Below, piece after piece: positions 8,885 to 17,055 of a DNA stretch of 38,087 nt. The DNA comes from Bifidobacteriaceae bacterium (lineage in GTDB: Bacteria > Actinomycetota > Actinomycetes > Actinomycetales > WQXJ01), in assembly GCA_031268215.1 (NCBI GenBank), contig JAIRXP010000115.1, positions 1 through 38,087 of the forward strand, given 5' to 3'. The position numbers and the translations under genes are program-made. The notes under the pieces are model-generated. The model did not search any database. It was not told the origin of the DNA and was given only the letters and a program-made list of their open reading frames with translations. How positions within the stretch are numbered: the first letter of the stretch is position 1; every line of letters starts with the position of its first letter.

Positions 8885-10501
8885 CTATTCACCGTTCCTC
8901 TTGGCGGGATTGTGGGCGGGGCACGGATCGCTCCACAGCACACATTGTGGCCGCGGTTGCCCCATGGCCTTCGCCGCTTCGGATTCGATTTCATGCAGGC
9001 CTGCGACCGGGTCATCCGCGTAGCCCAAGCGCCGGAGTGCGTCTCCCGGCCCGGGATGGTTCGGATTGGAAGGCTTGTTCAGTTCTTGTTCCGCGAGAAC
9101 CTTGAAGTCTTCCTTTGAAACCCGGGCTCCTCGCGTGGTGACCTTCGCCGCTTGGGCAGCCAGTCGGAGGACTTGCCACCGACGGGTAGCGCCATGAGTT
9201 CCGGCCCGGCCGCTTAGACCGCCCCAGGCTCCATCCACGGCGCGGATCGCCCGTTGCAAAGCGGCGGCGTCGTCGCGGACGTCATCGGGCCCCAAACCAA
9301 TTACGACGTAACTGAACAGCTGCACGGACGGCTGGGCTTGTTCACGCCACAACCTGTTCAGCGCTTCCCGGGACTGGCCAGGACCTTCATACGCGTCAAT
9401 CACCGTGCGAGCTAGCCGCCACATCTGCGCTTCATACGGATCGCGTTTAGCCGGCCTATGGCGGGGAAGAGCCGGCAGATCGCTGCCGTCCGCCATTGCC
9501 TCCAGGACAGCCACGGCCAACACCCTGGCCGACTCAGTTAACTGCAGGTGCCGAAACACCGCTTCCGGGCTCTTCGCCCATTGGCGGAACAGTACCGCCA
9601 GTCCGCCGTCCGCCACCTCGGTCATCGCCAAGTGCTCAGCCATGGTTTCGCTGGGCGAGGTGAAGGCGCCGGAATCCCGCAGCGCCCAGGAATCCGCGTT
9701 GACACGCTGGTCATCGCTGGTGCCAGCGTCAGAACCGCCGGCGGAGCCCACGCCAAAGGCATCTGGCGAGACTAGCCGCTCCTTCGGCTGCTTCTTGAGC
9801 TGCTTCACGTACCAGCCCAGGTAGTTCAGTCCGGCGATCCCCAGAACAACCGTCATCACGTTCTCGAATGAGAGCACCCAGAGCTTGTGCAGGGAATCCG
9901 CGGCCAAGATGACGGCGCCGCCTACGAGGGAACGGTCAACACCATTGGCAAGTTCCTGACCATGCCGCTTCGCCATCTTCTCCTTGGTGCTGCCCACAAG
10001 CCAGTCCATCTGGTCCAGCAGGCCATCAACCACCGCGGCCCGGAAATCGTGGCCAAAGCTGCTTCCGCGAAGACCCGCTAGTCCTCCCAGGTCACCGGAA
10101 TCAGCGTTGTCAATCCACCGCATGATCTTGGCACTCTCGGCCGAGAGTTCGCGCCCATCGCCCAATTCATCAATCAGGCTTCGTTCAGCGTGAGCCAGCA
10201 CATGCCGCCGGGCTTCTTTGATGGCGCGCTTTCCGGCGCTTAGGTACTTCTCTGTGTAGATCCGGCACGCGCCCAGCAGCGCCGTCGCCTCAGAGCGGGC
10301 CTCGCCCGTCTTCGAGTTACGGCTCATCAAATCGGGGGCATCGCCCCGGCCCTGGCCCCAGTAGCGTTGGCGTAGGCGGCGACATTGCTCCGCGAAGACC
10401 AGGGAGCTGAGTTCGGCCTCCTCCTCAAGCAGCCTGACCCAGGGTTCGGGCGGGCTCAGCGGGAAACCGACAGATGGCGGGAGATCCTGTGCGGCGGTCA
10501 T
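8885..10501 (-). CDS. membrane-anchored protein with duplicated C-terminal domain
   Basis: This 538-aa protein has a helical N-terminal 190 residues rich in charged residues, a hydrophobic region at about 192-232 (one or two membrane passes), then a linker rich in Gly/Ser/Asp and a helical C-terminal domain. The last 160 residues are related to the end of the soluble protein two genes downstream, ending in DALRRLGYADDP, GLHEIESEAA, MGQPRPQC and a second Cys with His. The start ATG is preceded by TAGGAGAATCA, a good ribosome binding site 6 bases away. It lies 233 bases after the four-pass membrane gene and 4 bases before the next gene. It could be the inner-face platform of an envelope complex. 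No enzymatic motif is seen. Confidence 0.7.
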   Translation of the reverse strand: MTAAQDLPPSVGFPLSPPEPWVRLLEEEAELSSLVFAEQCRRLRQRYWGQGRGDAPDLMSRNSKTGEARSEATALLGACRIYTEKYLSAGKRAIKEARRHVLAHAERSLIDELGDGRELSAESAKIMRWIDNADSGDLGGLAGLRGSSFGHDFRAAVVDGLLDQMDWLVGSTKEKMAKRHGQELANGVDRSLVGGAVILAADSLHKLWVLSFENVMTVVLGIAGLNYLGWYVKQLKKQPKERLVSPDAFGVGSAGGSDAGTSDDQRVNADSWALRDSGAFTSPSETMAEHLAMTEVADGGLAVLFRQWAKSPEAVFRHLQLTESARVLAVAVLEAMADGSDLPALPRHRPAKRDPYEAQMWRLARTVIDAYEGPGQSREALNRLWREQAQPSVQLFSYVVIGLGPDDVRDDAAALQRAIRAVDGAWGGLSGRAGTHGATRRWQVLRLAAQAAKVTTRGARVSKEDFKVLAEQELNKPSNPNHPGPGDALRRLGYADDPVAGLHEIESEAAKAMGQPRPQCVLWSDPCPAHNPAKRNGE

Positions 10502-10734
10502 TGATTCTCCTAAGGTTGGGGGGCGACCCCGGGGAGGAATGCTTGCGTCGATTGTACCGGATCAAGACGGAGCCGATTGGCAGCCTGGCACGGCGCACCA
10601 ATCCTCCCGGCGGCACTGGGCCCGTACCCCGCCACCATCCGGCTGGAAGGTTCCCGATGCCGTCCCAAGGGCACCGTAAGTAGAGCCGCCATCCGCTGTA
10701 GCTAGGACAGTGGTTTGTACAGCCACGCTCCGGC

Positions 10735-12132
10735 TCATCCGGCTCCCAGACCGGCCACCCGCCGCGTCCATGGGTGATACGGCGCCGCATCCAAGTCCGC
10801 TTGGACACGATCAGCCGCAGCCTTAATCGCCCCGATCCTTTGCAACACATCAACCAGCGCCTGCGTATCAACCCGGGCGGCGTGATCTATCCCGCACGAA
10901 ATACCTTCCGCCATCCGCATTTGGCCATCAGTGGTATCTGGCTCTCGCCACAACAAAGGCGGTGCCTTTGGCTTATCGAAGCCATTGATGCCCGCTTGCA
11001 ATGCTGCGAAGTTCAGCACTTCAAGACTCGCATCGACCATTTCTTGAGTCCGGGTCAATACCGTTCCTACCTCTCCAAAGGCGTCCTTCAGAGCGTTATT
11101 GACATAAGTGATCTTGCGTTGGGCCTCCGTCCGGTGATACACGTGGACTTCGGCCCCCTCATCCAGGGCCCGGGCCAACGGCTCCAACGAGCGTGAAAGT
11201 CTGGTGCCGTCTTTGGCGTAGTCAAGATAGGTGACAATTGGCAATGCTGCCCCAACTACTACCGAAATCAAGGCCAGGACGAGTTCTTCCATGGGTCGCC
11301 CCGCCGTGCCGGGGCCCAGGGTCCGGACCAGCGCTATACCAGTGTTGACCAGACCGCACACGGCAGCGAAGGTTAGCAAAACCATGCCCTCACGGCGCTT
11401 CCGGGCATGGTCTTGAGGGCGGTCGCCCTCATCCAGCTCGGCCATCTGATTGTGTATCTTGCCTGCATTCATCGCGAAGAAGTAGGTCAGCAGTGCCACG
11501 AATAGTGCGCCGATTAGGGCAAAGCCCCACCTGCCGGCGTCAGCCAAGGGATTGAAGAAATCGACTCCCATCAGGTAGCAGAGCATCGCCCAGACACTGA
11601 TGGCGTCCACCAGCGTCGCGGAGACTACTGCCAGCCGCCATCCCCTGCCCGTCCGCTCATCCCTGAAATCGCCCATGGCCACGCGACGGGTTATCACTTC
11701 AGTCCTGTAACCGTGTTCCTCGACTCCTTCAACGACATCCCGGTCCGTTTCGAATCCAGGGTCTGGCACTCTCTGGTCCTGCCATCTGCCAGCCGCCTCA
11801 ATGTGCGCGGCGGCTTCCGCTAATGGCCCAGAGTCTGGATCGCTCAGCCACTTCAGATTCGGCTTGATTTGATCTTTGACGAAGTCTCCCAAGGACTTCT
11901 TCGCTTCCTCGGCCTCCTTTCTGGTGGTGGCCTGGATATGGCGCGATTCGATGACCACCGGCTGGTCGGCGATCAGGTCATGCGCTACAGCGGTGCCGCG
12001 GTCATATACGTCGCGGGGAATTCCCATGCGCATGGCACGGTCCCATGAATACCGCACCTTTGGTCCTTCAATGTAGAGCCGGCGGCCGCTGGCGGCCCCT
12101 GTCTGAGCCGAGTTTCCGAATGTCGCAGTCAT
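10735..12132 (-). CDS. four-pass membrane protein of the envelope module
   Basis: This 465-aa protein has a hydrophilic N-terminus of about 165 residues containing a helical, charged stretch (RKEAEEAKKSLGDF). Four hydrophobic segments follow at about 167-190, 203-222, 249-270 and 282-304, then a helical C-terminus of about 160 residues. It is 26 bases downstream of the OmpA-like gene, so co-transcription is likely. Its pairing with a single-pass OmpA-like protein superficially recalls MotA/MotB-type or Zorya ZorA/ZorB stator pairs, but I see no MotA/ExbB sequence signature and the helix layout differs. It is best described as an unknown membrane protein that could form the membrane base of the module. 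Confidence 0.7.
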   Translation of the reverse strand: MTATFGNSAQTGAASGRRLYIEGPKVRYSWDRAMRMGIPRDVYDRGTAVAHDLIADQPVVIESRHIQATTRKEAEEAKKSLGDFVKDQIKPNLKWLSDPDSGPLAEAAAHIEAAGRWQDQRVPDPGFETDRDVVEGVEEHGYRTEVITRRVAMGDFRDERTGRGWRLAVVSATLVDAISVWAMLCYLMGVDFFNPLADAGRWGFALIGALFVALLTYFFAMNAGKIHNQMAELDEGDRPQDHARKRREGMVLLTFAAVCGLVNTGIALVRTLGPGTAGRPMEELVLALISVVVGAALPIVTYLDYAKDGTRLSRSLEPLARALDEGAEVHVYHRTEAQRKITYVNNALKDAFGEVGTVLTRTQEMVDASLEVLNFAALQAGINGFDKPKAPPLLWREPDTTDGQMRMAEGISCGIDHAARVDTQALVDVLQRIGAIKAAADRVQADLDAAPYHPWTRRVAGLGAG

Positions 12133-12158
12133 GATCGTTTTCCCTCCTTATGGCGGGG

Positions 12159-13544
12159 TTATGTCTGAATGATGGTGATGATGACCACCGCGTTCTCAGC
12201 AGCGGCCGGGTCTTCCGGGTAGGGCGCTCCGGCGTTGCCGTGTCCGGTCGCTTCTGTCTGCCCGTCCGGCACGCCCAGGTCTTCTTCGAGGACCTGGGCC
12301 ACCAGCCGGGCTCTCGCGTCAGAGATGGCAACCGAATTGGCGGGGTTGTCAACCGGCCTGCCGGCGGAGTCCACGGCGCCCGGCCAGGCGCTGTATCCGT
12401 CAACGTTGACCTCGGCTCCAGGACCGATGTGTCCCGCACATTCCGCCAGGTCAGCCGCCAACTGCGGGCGGTCCAAGAGCGTCACTTCCGAGGGATGGTT
12501 GACCAGCGAAAACCGGGCCGTCACCGACACTGTGCAAGTGGTATTCCCGTTTTCCGGGTTGACCTCCACACCGACGGGAGTAGGTGGGACACCGCCAACC
12601 GGCACCACTGGGATTGGTTCATCCGAAGTCGGGTCCAATGCAGCCATGTCAATCCAGGCCAAAGACTCGACTCCGGCATTCTTGGCCAGCGCTCCGTGGA
12701 GGCTCTTCAAATAGGCCTCTTCAGCGGGATACAGATTCTGTTGGCCCGCGGGAGCGGTCCTGACGTAAGTGGCCGGGTGGCCCTTCATCCAGGTCGGCAC
12801 GAACTCAGTCTCACTGGCCGTATCCACAACCTGTTGAATCAACCCGTCTTTCCAAGCCATGGCCCGGGCATCTGTGGGGTCTTCAGTGTCAAGGAAGCTC
12901 GAGAAAACCCAGACAGGGGTGTCTTCGACAAGGCTGGACGGGTGTGCCTCAACCAGGCCCAGATAGGTTGCCCTCCCAGCGGTGCCAGGCGTGGCTCTGT
13001 TCATGTCCGCTTCCACTTGGACCAGCTTGGCTTCAGCCCGCTCCTGGACTTTGTCCGCCCTGAGTTCGACCTCGCCTTCTTTGCCGCCCTCAACGTACGC
13101 AGTCAGGTCCACGGTGGCCACCGTCGAACGGGCGTCCGCCTCAACCCGGATAACCTCCAGCTCCCGTCCTTCGGCTGCTGCGGCGTAAAGCCGGTCACGC
13201 AGCTCACCGGGAATCACATAGGCGCTGTCCGTAGCGCCCGGAGCGACATAAACTATCAACGCGCTCGGCGGCGGATCCGGAACGGGCTTGGGCTTCAAGT
13301 TAGGCAGGCCCACAGCCAGCAGGACCAGCACCCCGGCGGTGGCGCCAACCACAACAATTGACTCCTTTACGGCGCGTGGCACCCGGGACATGGCGCGCCC
13401 GGCGTGCTTCCGCCCAACCGATGGCCCGTAGCCACGGCTCTTGGGATGCCCGCTGCTCTTGCGGGCGGTTCGCCGGGCGGGTGATCCCCTGGCTCGCCCC
13501 GGGAATCGCCCCCGAGTGCTTTGCCCCAGTCGTGTTCGTCTCAT
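12159..13544 (-). CDS. single-pass protein with OmpA-like peptidoglycan-binding domain
   Basis: This 461-aa protein is the first gene of the module. The first 50 residues are very rich in Arg/Lys/Gly and lie before a membrane segment at about 62-81. A large outer region of about 280 residues is next, with alternating strands and helices (ALIVYVAPGATDSAYVIPG; TPVWVFSSFLDTEDP) that may be a Rossmann-like or von Willebrand-like fold. The final ~100 residues resemble an OmpA-like domain: NVDGYSAWPG, then SDARARLVAQVLEEDLGV, then EATGHGN and a terminal AVVIITI strand. This fold binds peptidoglycan, also in actinobacteria. The ATG at 13544 has GAAGGGA about 10 bases upstream; an internal ATG at 13391 would delete the basic tail but lacks such a site. 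It would fix the module to the cell wall. Confidence 0.7.
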   Translation of the reverse strand: MRRTRLGQSTRGRFPGRARGSPARRTARKSSGHPKSRGYGPSVGRKHAGRAMSRVPRAVKESIVVVGATAGVLVLLAVGLPNLKPKPVPDPPPSALIVYVAPGATDSAYVIPGELRDRLYAAAAEGRELEVIRVEADARSTVATVDLTAYVEGGKEGEVELRADKVQERAEAKLVQVEADMNRATPGTAGRATYLGLVEAHPSSLVEDTPVWVFSSFLDTEDPTDARAMAWKDGLIQQVVDTASETEFVPTWMKGHPATYVRTAPAGQQNLYPAEEAYLKSLHGALAKNAGVESLAWIDMAALDPTSDEPIPVVPVGGVPPTPVGVEVNPENGNTTCTVSVTARFSLVNHPSEVTLLDRPQLAADLAECAGHIGPGAEVNVDGYSAWPGAVDSAGRPVDNPANSVAISDARARLVAQVLEEDLGVPDGQTEATGHGNAGAPYPEDPAAAENAVVIITIIQT

Positions 13545-13778
13545 CGCGTTGACATCCCTTCTTCTACTCTGGTGCCGTCACCGATCAGTGCGGCTTACCA
13601 ATAAATGTCTCTTGCGGTACCAGATTCGGCTCAGGAGACCGCCCACGGCCCCGTTCTTCCTCGATTGGTCGGCGCTCAACGAGCGCAAATCCGGCCGCCG
13701 AGGGACTTAAGTCCCACGAGTCCGTCTGGCTCCTAGCCCAGACTGCTGCGAACCAACCGAAGATGACTCAGACCGGCG

Positions 13779-13786
13779 AAAGGAGG
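13779..13786 (+). promoter_or_regulatory. strong ribosome binding site
   Basis: AAAGGAGG lies 8 bases before the ATG at 13795. It is the best Shine-Dalgarno match seen in the window and supports the small gene as real. Confidence 0.7.
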
Positions 13787-13794
13787 CAGCACCG

Positions 13795-14085
13795 ATGGCG
13801 TTCCAGATCACGGGGGCTGTTGTGATGTGCTGCTGCTCGGTGGCCTACGGTTTGTGGCAGGCCGGTCACAGTGCCGGCCAAAGTGATTCGGTCGTATCGC
13901 GGATCGGGAAACTGCCCAGGCCGTTGATGCTGATCCCCTTCGTCGGGATCTTGGCCACTTATTGGTTTCTGAGCATCCTGGCCCCCAAGCCGCTCAACGC
14001 CGTGGTGTTCGCCTTGGTGCCGGCCGTGATCGCTTTTCTAATAGGCTTGGCGGCGACAAGAAGAGGAAGCAGCAGAGCGAAATGA
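13795..14085 (+). CDS. small multi-pass membrane protein
   Basis: This 96-aa protein has hydrophobic segments at about 4-22 (with a CCC cluster), 43-62 and 67-87, and a basic C-terminal tail. A near-perfect ribosome binding site precedes the start. It stands alone on the plus strand between the minus-strand envelope module and the minus-strand TIR pair, with about 250 bases upstream shared with the OmpA-like gene. No family is recognised. It may be a house-keeping gene or a small membrane partner. Confidence 0.65.
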   Translation: MAFQITGAVVMCCCSVAYGLWQAGHSAGQSDSVVSRIGKLPRPLMLIPFVGILATYWFLSILAPKPLNAVVFALVPAVIAFLIGLAATRRGSSRAK

Positions 14086-14171
14086 CAGAGCTCGGCTGAG
14101 TCTCTGCGGGAAGGCCCCTAGCGGAGCCCTCGCACTGACGGAATCGTACCGCTCACCGCTCCTTACACGCC

Positions 14172-14903
14172 TCAAGGGCCATTCAATTCCCATTCGGCAA
14201 AACGCAAGCCGCTATTGTTCTGCTGCCGCCTATCCCTGAGTATGGTGCTGCCAAGAGTTATGATAGCCATTGCCATGGGCCCAAACAGGCGACCGTACCA
14301 CACCACCGGAGTCTCTTCTAATATCCTGAAATCAGTGGGGTGGTTCAAGGTCAACCATGCCACAAGTCCGCCGATCGCGAGAATGAACAACGAGACAGTG
14401 AATGGAACAGAAACCGGAATGTTGTCCCGGCTCCAAAAGCGGTAGCGCGGCAATTCCTGCTGTTTACCGCTCATTAGAGCATCATCACCTCGCGCCTGAA
14501 ACATGGCCATTAGTGTCAAGTCAAGCTCGCCAAACTCACGCAGCAGTAGAGTCGCCAGCTCCCGCGCCAGTTCTGCAAGAACCCCTTCGTGCTGGCTGGC
14601 AATGCGTACGCGAATCTTGCCTATGCTAGAATCGACGTACCAGCCAATCGTAAGATCCGCGCGCGGCCGCGTACGCTGCATCCCCCACTTGACATTCTTC
14701 ACAAAAGAAGCGATGTCATGGTCCGGCAGTTGGGCCGCCATACGGTCAATAATGCCGTGCTCCTCGGTCGATTGCGCGGAACTCCATTCGCCTTTTTCCA
14801 CCAATACCTTCCGTAGACGGGCCGGAAGACTACCGGTTTTGTCTGCGTCTCCAACTACAGAATGTTCCGGACAGTTGAAATCAATCAAGACGCGGTGTGG
14901 CAT
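14172..14903 (-). CDS. two-pass membrane protein coupled to a TIR gene
   Basis: This 243-aa protein has a soluble N-terminal domain of about 150 residues with alternating strands and helices (ADLTIGWYVDSSIGKIRVRI), then two hydrophobic segments at about 163-187 and 203-224 and a short basic/polar tail. Its start overlaps the stop of the upstream TIR gene by one base (TGATG), so the two are translated together. The layout, a soluble sensor-like part with two C-terminal membrane helices next to a TIR enzyme, suggests a membrane effector or anchor, but that is inference. The family is not recognised. Confidence 0.65.
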   Translation of the reverse strand: MPHRVLIDFNCPEHSVVGDADKTGSLPARLRKVLVEKGEWSSAQSTEEHGIIDRMAAQLPDHDIASFVKNVKWGMQRTRPRADLTIGWYVDSSIGKIRVRIASQHEGVLAELARELATLLLREFGELDLTLMAMFQARGDDALMSGKQQELPRYRFWSRDNIPVSVPFTVSLFILAIGGLVAWLTLNHPTDFRILEETPVVWYGRLFGPMAMAIITLGSTILRDRRQQNNSGLRFAEWELNGP

Positions 14904-15658
14904 CAGTCTCCCCTAACCCCGGCCGACGAAAAGAACCTGGCACCGCCCTGGTCCTTCCACTCCAGATAGACCGTCGAATTCCTCCCGAGGGATTCGGCAT
15001 TCGCTACGACACGGCGCCCGGCGGGCTCTAGAGTCATGCCTCGCAGTATCTCAACGCTCTTCTCTCCGCCCACCGAACGCTCTTCGGCGGCGGCAATTCT
15101 CACGGTGTCCTCGGAGGTATTCGTCACCAGCAGTCGGTCGCCAAGCGCCCGCAGGGCAATCGCCTGGGGCGACTCCCGCCCCCAGAACTGGCTGCGCGCT
15201 TTGGTCGGCAAGAGCCGGTCCACACTCTCCATAACGTCCGCGTCGTCCAGACCAAGGTTCGCGCCCAGGGCGCTCAGCATGGCCGCCAGTTGCTGGGCGT
15301 CGCCCAAGTCAGGCGCGTTCCTACCGTCCTGGAGCAACGGCAGCGAGGTTTGCGGCAATCCCAAGCAGGTGCAGGGAATCGTCCTGATCTTCTTAGCGGA
15401 GGCAACGCCAAGCTCCCAGGACATCCAAAACGAGTTGCCCACCGAATGCGGAGTCGCCAACCAAATCATCGCGGCGGCACTCTCGATTCGCGCAAGAATG
15501 CCCTGGTCTATGGGCTCACCCGCCGCCAGCCCGCTCGACGCCCGCGTGCTGTTGAATACGTCAATAGCCTGCCCGTACAGGTCCCGGAGCAGGCTTTCCA
15601 ACAACTCGGCGGGTCCCGGCTCGGAGTGACTTATGAAGATCGACTTCTTGGGGCTCAT
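14903..15658 (-). CDS. TIR-domain protein
   Basis: This 251-aa protein has an N-terminal TIR domain of about 130 residues. It opens with SIFISHSEPG, has VFNSTR in the position of the substrate loop, and keeps W81-E82-L-G in SFWMSWELGVASA, the WxxWELG form in which the Glu is the NADase catalytic residue. The remaining ~120 residues end in a beta-rich segment (STVYLEWKDQGGARFF). The gene is divergent from the TIR-NagB-like fusion across 122 bases and coupled to a two-pass membrane gene downstream. No strong ribosome binding site precedes the ATG at 15658. Bacterial TIRs of this kind degrade NAD+ or make a nucleotide signal upon activation; the trigger here is unknown. Confidence 0.8.
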   Translation of the reverse strand: MSPKKSIFISHSEPGPAELLESLLRDLYGQAIDVFNSTRASSGLAAGEPIDQGILARIESAAAMIWLATPHSVGNSFWMSWELGVASAKKIRTIPCTCLGLPQTSLPLLQDGRNAPDLGDAQQLAAMLSALGANLGLDDADVMESVDRLLPTKARSQFWGRESPQAIALRALGDRLLVTNTSEDTVRIAAAEERSVGGEKSVEILRGMTLEPAGRRVVANAESLGRNSTVYLEWKDQGGARFFSSAGVRGD

Positions 15659-15769
15659 CTTGGAAGCTTACTGCCTCCGGGGACCGGCTCTTTCGCAGAC
15701 AGTTGAGCAATGGCAGATTGCCAGGCCCCATTGGTTCTGACCCTCTCGCGGACGCACAATGTGGGGCGC

Positions 15770-15775
15770 TACCAT
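15770..15775 (+). promoter_or_regulatory. -10 box candidate of a leaderless GTG start
   Basis: TACCAT ends 6 bases before the GTG at 15781, the same spacing seen at the 5758 gene. There is no Shine-Dalgarno sequence. No clear -35 box was found. The intergenic region (15659-15780) also has to hold the promoter of the divergent TIR gene, which would allow joint control. Confidence 0.35.
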
Positions 15776-15780
15776 AAGAC

Positions 15781-17055
15781 GTGCCCGTATTCATCAGCTA
15801 CCACCATTCGCGCCGGGCGACCGCGGAACATGTGGCGCGGTATTTGGAGGCTCACGGTGTTCCGGCTTGGGTCGCCCCGCGGGACATCCGTCCAGGGATG
15901 GACTGGGATGAAGCCGTCGCGGATGCTATTAGTACGGCCCAGGCATTCGTTCTTTTGTTCTGTTCCGAAGCGGATCAGAGCCGCCATGTGAAGCGAGAGA
16001 TTCACCTCGCTGATCACGCCAAGATCCCGGTTTACCCGGTGCGCCTGGAACGGATCGAGCCCAGAAAGCTTGGATACTTCCTAACGGCGGCGCAGTGGAT
16101 TGACTGGCTTGACGAGCGTGACAGCACGCTTGACAGACTCATAAAGGTTCTCGAGTCAGCCTCGCCACTGGCCTGGCTGGACCACGGAACGGACATCACA
16201 CCCGCCGCACGGCAGGCCCCGGGGCCTGCCTGGCCCCGGCTCTTGGCCGCGTTCAAGTCAGAAGGCCCGGCGGCGGAATGCGCCGCGCGGCTCGTATTCG
16301 AGGGCGCCAGGAGATTCCCCGACCACTCTGTGGTGCTTCCAACTGGGCGTACTGCCACGTTGCTGTTTCGAGCAATGGTGCGAGCGGCCGGTGACTACGG
16401 TCCGGACCCGTTCGCGGGTTCGGTGATCCTGAACGATACTGAGACCTTCGGCGTCTACAAGAAGCACCCGACAAGCCGTACGCGGCATGTGAGGCAGGCC
16501 CTACTGGACCGGCTCGCCAAGGCTGGGCTCGCCCCCGAGCCCAGCCAGGTTCACCTCCTGAGCGGTCTGATCGGCAAGACTGATCCAATCACCGAAACCA
16601 GTCGGGTTCTACGCGATTTCCCACCTGGCGTTCACGTCGTGTCGATCTCGCCGGCGGGCGAAGTGCTGGGATATGACGTGGGCACCTATTCGAACGACGA
16701 AACAATTGTGCATGACGGGTGCAGGATTATTGAGATTTCGCAATCAGGAAAGCTGTACATAGACGGCGACCAGCCGTCGCGGTCCATAGTTACCATAGGA
16801 CTCGGATCCTGCCTTGGTGCGCGGTTATTGGTGTTGCCGGTCTTCACACCGGACAAGGCCCGCATTCTGAATCAGCTTGTGTCATTCGAGACCACCGCCG
16901 GGGTGCCTGCCACGCTCCTTCGAAGGCACTCGACAGCTATTATCTGTACTACCGAACGGATCATCGACGAGGCGCTGCTAACCGACAGCGCAGAATTCTA
17001 CGCTGATCCGCGAGCGTGCTTAGCCGAGATAGAACTGAGGAAGGACATATTTTAG
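15781..17055 (+). CDS. TIR domain fused to a NagB-like sugar-phosphate isomerase-fold domain
   Basis: This 424-aa protein starts at a GTG with TIR residues 1-135: VFISYHHS, then WVAPRDIRPGMDW, and E73 in HVKREIHLAD at the catalytic position. Residues about 155-420 match the glucosamine-6-phosphate deaminase/isomerase (NagB/RpiA, ISOCOT) fold: a phosphate-binding loop VVLPTGRTA (184-192), a counterpart to the FNMDEY segment (LNDTETFGV, N218-V225 region), HPTSRTRH, the GIGxDGH counterpart SISPAGEVLGYD (288-299), and the C-terminal TIGLGSCLGARLLVL and PATLLRRHSTAIICT. The deaminase's key Asp and His are not conserved, so this part may bind a sugar phosphate as a sensor. It overlaps the next gene by one base (TAGTG). 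I know of no experimentally described system of this build. Confidence 0.8.
   Translation: MPVFISYHHSRRATAEHVARYLEAHGVPAWVAPRDIRPGMDWDEAVADAISTAQAFVLLFCSEADQSRHVKREIHLADHAKIPVYPVRLERIEPRKLGYFLTAAQWIDWLDERDSTLDRLIKVLESASPLAWLDHGTDITPAARQAPGPAWPRLLAAFKSEGPAAECAARLVFEGARRFPDHSVVLPTGRTATLLFRAMVRAAGDYGPDPFAGSVILNDTETFGVYKKHPTSRTRHVRQALLDRLAKAGLAPEPSQVHLLSGLIGKTDPITETSRVLRDFPPGVHVVSISPAGEVLGYDVGTYSNDETIVHDGCRIIEISQSGKLYIDGDQPSRSIVTIGLGSCLGARLLVLPVFTPDKARILNQLVSFETTAGVPATLLRRHSTAIICTTERIIDEALLTDSAEFYADPRACLAEIELRKDIF

Noticed and set aside
12150..13361. 403-codon open frame on the plus strand
   Set aside because: It lies wholly antisense to the OmpA-like gene, has no membrane or domain features and is a GC-rich shadow.
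10735..13544. OmpA-like plus four-pass membrane protein as a Zorya ZorA/ZorB or MotA/MotB pair
   Set aside because: No MotA/ExbB signature, the helix layout differs, and no ZorC/ZorD or helicase gene is present.
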